Assembly (NCBI GenBank): GCA_965219705.1
Contig: OZ244789.1
Location: forward strand, 1,426,001-1,490,000
Length of the DNA stretch: 64,000 bases
From: JAJECS01 sp965219705
GTDB taxonomy: Bacteria; Chloroflexota; UBA11872
Direction of reading: 5' to 3'
Positions 57,284-64,000 of the stretch are shown piece by piece (the first letter of the stretch is position 1; every line of letters begins with the position of its first letter). The position numbers and the translations under genes were made by a program. The notes beneath the pieces are model-generated. The model was not told the DNA's origin. It did not search any database and worked only from the letters and a program-made list of their open reading frames with translations.

Positions 57284-58711
57284 ATGACCATCGTCCGTCT
57301 CCCTGGCGCAGGGGGCTCCCAGAGCCCGCACCAGTTCCCGCGACGTCGGGTATTTCAGCTTGGCGCCGGCGCGATGCTCGGCGCGTTGAACGTGGGGCCG
57401 GGCAAGCTGGTGCCCCAGCAGCGGGGACCGTGGCTGGTCTTCGTGTCGGAGCATCGCGCCGACCGCGGGTTTGTGGTTGAAGACGAGCGCCAGGCCCAAT
57501 TCGCGTCGGCTTACGGGAATCTTGGCGGCAGCGCGGTCGCGGGTCCGGCCATCAGCTCGAGATTTCGGGAGGAGCCGGGCGGGCCGGTGTGCCAGGTCTT
57601 TGCGCGCCTGGCTCTGCACGCGTCGACCGGGGCGCGCCCTCTGCGGCCCGCGCCGCTGCTCACGATGGCGAGCGACCGTGGCTTTGACGATTTCCTTCAG
57701 CACCAGCACGGGATACCACCCCCGTTGACCGGCCGCGCGGCCACGGGTCTGGCGGTGGACGGTGAATTCGCGGCAGCGTACGACGGCCTGGGCGGCTGGC
57801 CCGTCCTGGGCGCGCCGACGACGACGCCCATGCGCGTGGAGGAGGCCGCCGTCCAGCGATTCGAAAATGGCGTGATCGCCGTTCGCGAGCAAAGCGGCGA
57901 GCCCCAGAGCGCGGAGCTTGCTCCCGTGCCGCTCTACCTCCAGGCGGCGGGCTACTTCCCAGGAATCCCGTTCCTGCCGCGTGCGCTTCCGGTGTATCCA
58001 ATGGAAGCGCCGCCGGTGGTCCGCCATGGCGACCCGACACAGCCGTACGTTTTCATCACGGTCGACGACTGCTGGGACCCCGACTTGACGGCGCGCTGCC
58101 TCGATATCGCCCGGGATGAGCGCATCAAGATCACTTTCTTCCCCGTCGGCGCGCAGCTTTCCCAGGACCCGGCCCTCTGGCGCCGCGCCATCATCGAGGG
58201 GCACTCGATCGAGAACCACACCCAGTGGCACCTGCCGTTGCCGGAGTTGAGCGATGCCCGGATCCGCTGGGAGCTGGACGAAGCCGGCCGTCAACTCAAT
58301 GCCGCGTTGGGCTACGAGTATCGTCAGCGATTCCTGCGGCCGCCGGAGGGCGCGGGCATCCCGGGCGCTCGGAGCCGACTGGTGCGCATCACGCAGGCGG
58401 CAGGACTCCACATCGCGATGTGGACGGCCGATTCCAAGGGCTGGCTCCGCCCGTGGGATGACAGCGCTCGGGCGCAGGAGTTCGTGTTCGGCAACCTTTC
58501 CGACCATCTGACGCCCGGTGCGATTCTGCTGCTGCACGCGCTGGAGAGCGACCTGGCCGCGCTGCCGCGGCTAACGCGCGAAATACACAGCGTCGGCCTT
58601 CAGAGCGTGAATCTCCGTGACCAGTTGCACCTGCCCGGCGCCAAGGTTCCGGCCGACCATCCGTTGTCGTCGTGTCCGGAAGCCCTCCCCGATGCGGCGG
58701 CGTGGTGCTAG
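57284..58711 (+). CDS. Exported polysaccharide deacetylase-like protein
   Basis: 475 residues. A Tat-like signal (RRRVFQLGAGAMLGAL near 20-35) suggests export. The middle has repeats of an LGGSAVAGPAIS / LGGWPVLGAPTTT type, resembling a cell-wall-associated propeller-like region. The C-terminal half is a NodB deacetylase: VFITVDDCWDPD (catalytic Asp-Asp), EGHSIENHTQWH (metal His), RFLRPPEGAG and ILLLHAL (final His). It probably removes acetyl groups from wall or capsule sugars. ATG 57284. Confidence 0.78.
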   Translation: MTIVRLPGAGGSQSPHQFPRRRVFQLGAGAMLGALNVGPGKLVPQQRGPWLVFVSEHRADRGFVVEDERQAQFASAYGNLGGSAVAGPAISSRFREEPGGPVCQVFARLALHASTGARPLRPAPLLTMASDRGFDDFLQHQHGIPPPLTGRAATGLAVDGEFAAAYDGLGGWPVLGAPTTTPMRVEEAAVQRFENGVIAVREQSGEPQSAELAPVPLYLQAAGYFPGIPFLPRALPVYPMEAPPVVRHGDPTQPYVFITVDDCWDPDLTARCLDIARDERIKITFFPVGAQLSQDPALWRRAIIEGHSIENHTQWHLPLPELSDARIRWELDEAGRQLNAALGYEYRQRFLRPPEGAGIPGARSRLVRITQAAGLHIAMWTADSKGWLRPWDDSARAQEFVFGNLSDHLTPGAILLLHALESDLAALPRLTREIHSVGLQSVNLRDQLHLPGAKVPADHPLSSCPEALPDAAAWC

Positions 58712-58801
58712 CGCCGCAACGCCGCCGATGGACTGACCATTGGCTCTTGGGCGTTCCCCCGCACGGGCGATACCGGCAGCCCCGCACCTGATCGAGGGCC
58801 G

Positions 58802-61270
58802 TCAGCCGGCGCGGAATCCCCGCAGCCGCAGTGAGTTCCCTACGACCGACAGCGACTCTAGGGCCATGGCGCACGCGGCGAGCATGGGGTCGAGTTGCAG
58901 GCCGAGCACTGGATACAGCACGCCGGCGGCTATCGGTATGAGCAGAATGTTGTAGCCAAACGCCCACGCGAGGTTCTGCTTGATCGTGCGCAAGGTGCGG
59001 CGGCTCAGGCGTACGGCCGTGAGCACGCCGCGGAGGTCGCTGCGCACCAGCGTGATATCCCCCGCCGCCATGGCAATGTCGGCGCCGGCCCCCATCGCGA
59101 TTCCGAGATCGGCTTGGGCCAGCGCGGGGGCGTCGTTGATGCCGTCGCCCGCCATCACCACCGTCGCGCCTTTTGCCTGAAGCTCGCGGACGAGGGCCGC
59201 CTTGCCGTCCGGCCGCACCCGGGCGCGGACGTCGTCGATCCCAACCGCGCGCGCCACGGCCTGCGCCGTCTCGGGACGGTCGCCGGTGAGCATCAGCACG
59301 CGCAGGCCCAGGCGGCGCATCGCGGCCACGGTGTCGGCCGCTTCCGGCCGCACCGTGTCGGCCACGGCGAGCACGCCGGCGAGTTGTCCGTCGATCGCCG
59401 CGTACAGTGGCGTGCGGCCCTGCGCCGCCAGCGCCGTGGCCGTCGCCTCGTCGGACCCGAGCGGCACACCGGCCTGCGCCAGCATCTCGGCCGTGCCAAC
59501 CAGGACTGCGCGCCCCTCCACGACGGCTCGCACCCCGCCGCCGGTGATCGAGTGGAACTCGGCAGCCCACGGAATGGCTAGGCCACGAGCGTGTGCGCCG
59601 CGCACGATCGCGCGGCCGATGGGGTGTTCCGAGTCGGCCTCGGCGGCCGCGGCCAGGCGCAGGAGCTCGGACTGTGGGACGCCGTTGCGCGGCAGGACAT
59701 CCGTGAGCGCCGGCTCGCCCTGGGTCAGCGTGCCGGTCTTGTCCAGCAGCACCGTGTCGATCTTCCCCGCCGCTTCGAGCGCCTCCCCGCTGCGGATCAA
59801 TACCCCTTGCTCGGCGCCCCGCCCGGTTCCCACCATGATGGCGAGGGGCGTAGCCAGTCCGAGCGCGCACGGGCAGGCAACCACCAGCACCGCCACGAGG
59901 CTCACCAGCGCGTGCGCCGACTTGGGATCGGGTCCGATGGCGGCCCAGGCTGCCAGGGTGGCGAGCGCGATCAGGATCACCGCCGGCACGAACCGCCCGG
60001 CCACCCGGTCGGCCAGGCGCTGCATCGGCGCCTTGGTCGTCTGGGCCTGCTCGACGAGGCGGATGATTTGCGCGAGCACGGATTCGCGATCCACCGCCGT
60101 GGCGCAGACGCGCAGCCGCCCCGTGGTGTTGACGGTCGCCCCGACGACCTGGTCGCCGGCGGCTTTCTCGATCGGCACGCTCTCGCCGGTGACCATCGAC
60201 TCGTCGACCGCCGACGCGCCGTCGAGCACCTCGCCGTCAACCGGGATCTTGGCTCCCGGCGACACGTGGACGACGTCGCCAACCTGGATGTCGGCCAGGG
60301 GGACCTCGACGCGCTCATCGGCGCGCTCGACCAGCGCCGTCGCCGGGCGCAGCTGCATGAGCCGCTGGATCGCGGCCGACGCCTGGCCCTTGGCCCGTGC
60401 CTCGATCCAGCGTCCCAGCAGGACGAGGCCGATGATGATCATGGCGGTGTCGTAGTGATAGAGAGCCGCGCTCTCCGCCAGAAGCGCTGGCCAGAGCGTG
60501 AGCACCAGGCTGGAGCCGTAGGCCGCGCTGGTTCCCACGGCGATGAGTGTGTTCATGTCGGCGCCGCGGCGGCCGAGGGCGGTCCACGCCCCCCGATAGA
60601 AGCGCCAGCCGGCCACGAACTGCACCGGCGTTGCCAGCGCCAACTGCACGACCGGATTTGCGAGGACTTCGGGCCGCCAGAGGCCGGGAATGTAGGTCGC
60701 GCCCGCCCATAGCACGAGCACGCCCAGGGTCAGGGCCGCGGCGGCCTGCCACGCCAGCATCCGCTGCTCGCGGCGGCGAGTGTCGTCCCAGGAGTCGACC
60801 TCCCGCTCGTCCGCGCCTGCCGCTGCCGCCGGTTGGACAACCTCGTAGCCCGCCGCCGCGACTGCGGCGCTGAGGTCGCGGCGACTTGCCAGACCCTGGA
60901 TCGCGCGCACGTGGGCGCGTTCAGAGGCCAAATTGACGGTGGCGTCGAGCACACCCGGGGCCTCGTGCAGCGCCTCTTCCACACGCGCCACGCACGAAGC
61001 GCAGCTCAGCCCCCCGAGCTGCAGCTGCGTCTCGGTGGTCGGCACCGCATAGCCAGACGCCTCAACCGTCGCCGCCAGCGCGGCGGGGTCCGTCTGCGAC
61101 GGATCGAATCGCACCGCCGCCGTCTCGGCGGCGAGGTTTACCGTCGCCGCCGCGACTCCGTCCGCGCGGGACAAGGCTTCCTCGACGCGGCCCACGCACG
61201 AGGCGCAGCTCATGCCGCCAATGGGCAGCGTGATCGCCGTGATATCGCGCGCCGGCGCGACGGTGGTCAT
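58802..61270 (-). CDS. copA: Copper-exporting P1B-type ATPase CopA
   Basis: 822-residue pump for Cu(I). Two N-terminal metal-binding domains (GMSCASC 19-25, GLSCASC 87-93), eight membrane helices with the CPC motif at 466-468, phosphorylation site D510-KTGT, TGES actuator, HP motif SEHPIGRAIV, and hinge GDGINDAPAL. C-terminal YN and MALESLSVVGNSLRL are Cu-type signatures. ATGA overlap with csoR, so the two are one transcript under copper control. Confidence 0.97.
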   Translation of the reverse strand: MTTVAPARDITAITLPIGGMSCASCVGRVEEALSRADGVAAATVNLAAETAAVRFDPSQTDPAALAATVEASGYAVPTTETQLQLGGLSCASCVARVEEALHEAPGVLDATVNLASERAHVRAIQGLASRRDLSAAVAAAGYEVVQPAAAAGADEREVDSWDDTRRREQRMLAWQAAAALTLGVLVLWAGATYIPGLWRPEVLANPVVQLALATPVQFVAGWRFYRGAWTALGRRGADMNTLIAVGTSAAYGSSLVLTLWPALLAESAALYHYDTAMIIIGLVLLGRWIEARAKGQASAAIQRLMQLRPATALVERADERVEVPLADIQVGDVVHVSPGAKIPVDGEVLDGASAVDESMVTGESVPIEKAAGDQVVGATVNTTGRLRVCATAVDRESVLAQIIRLVEQAQTTKAPMQRLADRVAGRFVPAVILIALATLAAWAAIGPDPKSAHALVSLVAVLVVACPCALGLATPLAIMVGTGRGAEQGVLIRSGEALEAAGKIDTVLLDKTGTLTQGEPALTDVLPRNGVPQSELLRLAAAAEADSEHPIGRAIVRGAHARGLAIPWAAEFHSITGGGVRAVVEGRAVLVGTAEMLAQAGVPLGSDEATATALAAQGRTPLYAAIDGQLAGVLAVADTVRPEAADTVAAMRRLGLRVLMLTGDRPETAQAVARAVGIDDVRARVRPDGKAALVRELQAKGATVVMAGDGINDAPALAQADLGIAMGAGADIAMAAGDITLVRSDLRGVLTAVRLSRRTLRTIKQNLAWAFGYNILLIPIAAGVLYPVLGLQLDPMLAACAMALESLSVVGNSLRLRGFRAG

Positions 61271-61653
61271 GCCGACTTCCTGGTCGCGGCTGCGTGGTGC
61301 GGCTGGTGAGGCGGCAGGCCGCCGCTGACGAGCGCCTCGGCGACGCTCTCGAGCACCTCGCCCGTGGACGCGACGCGGCGCAAGTGGCCCGTCCCCTTCA
61401 CGACCTCCAGGAGCTCGCGGATCACCCGCTCGCGCTCATCGGGGTCGTCGCCCCGGATGGCGGCGGTGACGCAGGTCTGGAGGTGCCGCTCGAGGATGGC
61501 GGCGTTGACCTTCTCGATGGCGCCCTGGATGGCCAGCGTCTGCTTGAGGATGTCGATGCAGTAGGCCTCGTCCGCGAGCATGCGCTCGACCCCGCGCGCG
61601 TGCCCCTCGATTGACTTCCAGCGATTGATCAAGCGCCGCGTCGCCTCGTCCAT
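61267..61653 (-). CDS. csoR: Copper-sensing repressor CsoR
   Basis: 128-residue helical repressor that leaves DNA when Cu(I) binds. The metal site C32-H57-C61 (YCIDIL; ERHLQTCV) matches the Cys-His-Cys set of CsoR. NRWKSIEGHARGVERML is the conserved helix 1. The His-rich C-terminus (PPHQPHHAAATRKSA) may bind extra copper. It is the first gene before copA, with a typical CsoR operator 18 bases upstream of its ATG. Confidence 0.94.
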   Translation of the reverse strand: MDEATRRLINRWKSIEGHARGVERMLADEAYCIDILKQTLAIQGAIEKVNAAILERHLQTCVTAAIRGDDPDERERVIRELLEVVKGTGHLRRVASTGEVLESVAEALVSGGLPPHQPHHAAATRKSA

Positions 61654-61670
61654 GCCGTCGTCCTACCCTA

Positions 61671-61689
61671 ACCCCACCCCAGGTGGGGT
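61671..61689. promoter_or_regulatory. CsoR-type operator
   Basis: ACCCCACC-CCA-GGTGGGGT, a perfect 8-base inverted repeat with a 3-base spacer, 18 bases upstream of the csoR start. CsoR operators are GC-rich dyads of this type, so copA and csoR should be autoregulated by copper. Confidence 0.75.
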
Positions 61690-61812
61690 GGTCTCCAATC
61701 CTACGCCGCCCGGCGGCTTCAGTGCAAAACCGACGCCCATCCCGAACGATGATGATCGCCATCGCACCCCTCAGACGGGGCGCCTGGCTATCCTTGGACC
61801 GCGGCGCGACGC

Positions 61813-64000
61813 ATGCACCGATGCGCGGAGGGACACCCGATCGACCAGGCGCTCTGGATAATTGCGCTGGTCGCATTCGCCGTGCTGGGGGTGCCTTGGG
61901 CGCGGCTGGCATTTGGCCGGCTGACCACTCGCGGCCTCGCGCTCGCCGCCCCCATCGGGTTCTTCCTCTTCCACTACCTGGCTTGGGTGGGGCTTTTCAG
62001 CGGGTGGTTCCGCAACGGCCAGGGCTACGCCTGGGCGGTGCTCGCGGTCTTCGCGGCGGCATCGGCGGCGCTGGCCTGGGGCATGCGGGCCGAGCTGCGC
62101 GCGTTATGGCCTCGGCGATGGGTCTGGGGCTGGGGCGTGGCCGTGCTCCTAGCCGCGTATGGCGTCGGCCTGGGAATGCGCTGGCTCAACCCCGAGATCG
62201 CGGGCACCGAAAAGCCGATGGACCTGGCGCTGCTCAGCGCCACCATGCGCAGTGCGGTCTTCCCGCCCCTCGATCCGTGGTTCGCGGGCGAGCCGATCAA
62301 CTACTACTACCTGGGCTACTCGATGGGCGGGGCGTTGGCGCACCTCGCCGGCATGCCCGCGGCGGTGGCCTACAACACCTATCTCGCGACGTTGCTGGCG
62401 CTGGTGGTCCTGGGGGTTGGCTCCGCGGCCTATGACCTGGCGTCGCTGCTCGGTGCCGGGCCGCGCCGCGCGCTGCGAGCGGCGACGGGGTCGGTGCTGG
62501 TCGGTGTCATCGCCGGCAATCTGGCGATCGCGCGCGCCGTCGTAACCGAGGAATTCCGCGGGCAGACCGGGTTCTGGCAGGGCATTGGATGGAAGGCCTC
62601 GCGGGTCATCGAGCAGCAGCCGGTCGACGGGGTGCCCGACAAGACGATCAACGAGTTCCCGGCGTTCTCGTTCATCCTCGGCGACCTCCACCCGCATGTG
62701 ATGGCCCTACCATTCACGATCGTCGTCGCCAGCCTCGCGCTGCAAGGCATGGCGGCCTGGTGGCGGGCCGACGCTGACCGAGGCTGGACGCCGTGGGCCG
62801 GCACGCTGCTGACGGGTGTGCTGGTCGGCGGCCTCTACGGCCTCAACGCGTGGGATTTTCCGACGTATCTAGTCCTCGTCATCGGCGCGGCAATCCTGGC
62901 GCACCTTGGCGGTCCCGGGCCGCGCGCCTGGGGCCGGCTGCTGGCTCACGCCGCACTGATCGTCGCGGTGGCCGCCGCCGCGTGGCTGCCCTACAGCCTG
63001 AACGTGGAGCTGCTAAGTGAGGGGCTTGGGGTCGTGCCGACGCGCACCCTGGCGCTGCACTTTGTGCAAGTCTTCGGCCTGCTGGCATTGCTCGCCGTGG
63101 GAGGGCTCACAGCCTTGCTGGCGAACGGCTCGCGGACGGCGCGCGCCTGGCTCGGCGGCGGTGTCGTCGCGGCGGCGCTGTCCGTGCTGGCGCTGCGCGG
63201 CGAGATCGTCGGTGTTCTGGTCGTGGTGCTGGCCCTTTCGGGGGCGATAGTGATGCGCCGACAAGCGGCGCTGGGGCCATTCGCGCTGAGCGCCCTCGTG
63301 GGGGCGGCCTTCGGCCTCATGCTCCTGGTGGAACTCGTGCACGTGGACGACTTCTTCGGCCCGCCGTACGTCCGCATGAACACCGTGTTCAAGGTGCACT
63401 ATCAAGCGTGGGCGTTGCTGGCGATTGCCGCGGGTCCCGCGCTGCTCGTCACCTGGCGCCGACTCTCGGACGCCGGCGGCCCGGGGTGGGCGTTCATTCG
63501 CGCCGGCTACGCGAGCGCGGTGGCGCTGTTGCTCGTGCTGGCCTTGAGCTATTCCGCGGTCGCTCTGCGCGACAAGGCGGCCGACAGCCCCGTCAGCGGC
63601 ACGCTGAATGGCCTGGCGCAGGCCGAGCGGAACCGCGCCGACGATCTGGCGGCCGCACGCTGGCTGGCGCGAAACGCGGGGGACGCGGCCGTCGTTCTGG
63701 AAGCGCCGGGGACTCCGTACAGTGAGGAATCACGCATCGCAACTTGGTCGGGCGTGCCGACGGTGATCGGCTGGACGCAACATGAACAGCTCTGGCGAGG
63801 GAACATTCCGGCGATCGGGGAACGCGCCGATGACGTGGCGCGGATCTACTCGACGTCGGATGCGGCCGAGGCCCTGCGTCTCATGCGCCAGTACGGCGTG
63901 ACGCACGTGGTCTTCGGCCGCATCGAGATCAGAAGCTATGGCGAGGCCGCGGCGGATCGCTTGGCCGCCTACCTTCAGCCGGCGGCACAGTTTGGCGCCA
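61813..64000 (+). CDS. DUF2298 (YYY) membrane protein, partial
   Basis: Large multi-spanning membrane protein continuing beyond the right edge; 729 codons are visible. The DUF2298 hallmark INYYYLGY follows DPWFAGEP; then FPAFSFILGDLHPHVMALPF, WDFPTYLV, PYVRMNTVFKVHYQAWALL and, after many helices, a soluble segment with APGTPYSEESRIATWSGVPT. The layout resembles GT-C glycosyltransferases such as PMT/ArnT, and a glycosyltransferase role is suspected, not proven. ATG 61813 gives a sensible start, though the ribosome binding site is weak. It runs divergently from csoR. Confidence 0.85.
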   Translation, partial: MHRCAEGHPIDQALWIIALVAFAVLGVPWARLAFGRLTTRGLALAAPIGFFLFHYLAWVGLFSGWFRNGQGYAWAVLAVFAAASAALAWGMRAELRALWPRRWVWGWGVAVLLAAYGVGLGMRWLNPEIAGTEKPMDLALLSATMRSAVFPPLDPWFAGEPINYYYLGYSMGGALAHLAGMPAAVAYNTYLATLLALVVLGVGSAAYDLASLLGAGPRRALRAATGSVLVGVIAGNLAIARAVVTEEFRGQTGFWQGIGWKASRVIEQQPVDGVPDKTINEFPAFSFILGDLHPHVMALPFTIVVASLALQGMAAWWRADADRGWTPWAGTLLTGVLVGGLYGLNAWDFPTYLVLVIGAAILAHLGGPGPRAWGRLLAHAALIVAVAAAAWLPYSLNVELLSEGLGVVPTRTLALHFVQVFGLLALLAVGGLTALLANGSRTARAWLGGGVVAAALSVLALRGEIVGVLVVVLALSGAIVMRRQAALGPFALSALVGAAFGLMLLVELVHVDDFFGPPYVRMNTVFKVHYQAWALLAIAAGPALLVTWRRLSDAGGPGWAFIRAGYASAVALLLVLALSYSAVALRDKAADSPVSGTLNGLAQAERNRADDLAAARWLARNAGDAAVVLEAPGTPYSEESRIATWSGVPTVIGWTQHEQLWRGNIPAIGERADDVARIYSTSDAAEALRLMRQYGVTHVVFGRIEIRSYGEAAADRLAAYLQPAAQFGA

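Noticed and set aside
1..64000. CRISPR arrays, rRNA genes and prophage modules
   Set aside because: No regularly spaced identical repeats, no rRNA-like sequence, and no run of phage structural genes; the holin-family protein is a common chromosomal type.

Overview
The window is high-GC bacterial DNA, roughly two thirds G+C by eye. It carries a complete hopanoid operon, a DUF2298 (YYY) membrane protein, glycolate dehydrogenase genes and selenocysteine decoding. The DUF2298 protein, the GC content and a dispersed CATTCCGAGC...GAGGAATCT repeat family suggest a Chloroflexota-like bacterium. This is an inference: no rRNA or other phylogenetic marker is present.

Left 9.7 kb, all on the minus strand: one heavily loaded type I restriction-modification locus. 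In transcription order it holds a BrnT-like toxin and CopG antitoxin; hsdM; two uncharacterised genes bracketed by a duplicated hsdM 3' end; a nucleoside-deoxyribosyltransferase/TIR-like gene; hsdS; a small HicB-like gene; a DUF433 gene; brnT; and hsdR. The hsdR frame starts with the N-terminal half of a BrnA antitoxin, so the partner of BrnT appears to be fused to the restriction subunit. The fused gene starts inside brnT with a strong ribosome binding site. This is the most unusual system in the window.

Middle, 10-37 kb: housekeeping and accessory genes. These include an MFS exporter, a ThDP enzyme, a HigA gene with a decayed HigB, a MoaD/ThiS-like protein, tRNA-Glu, an AlkD-like protein, a nucleoside hydrolase, and a nucleotidyltransferase whose tail is made of repeat DNA. 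An IS110 and an IS5 element follow, both sitting in copies of the same dispersed repeat. Next come an aminotransferase, a lactonase, a MarR regulator with a heterodimeric ABC exporter, GNAT and VOC proteins, a sugar-hydrolase-like gene facing a transaldolase, a Fic enzyme and a PHP phosphoesterase.

Right, 37-64 kb: tpiA-rfbA-ftsY; a small Rdx/SelW-like gene with an in-frame UGA at its CxxU motif followed by a SECIS-like hairpin; glcE-glcF; panC-selB (SelB is the elongation factor needed to read that UGA); gap-pgk; the hopanoid operon hpnC-hpnD-hpnE-shc-hpnH; and a copper module (csoR-copA) with a CsoR-type operator. A partial DUF2298 gene runs off the right end.
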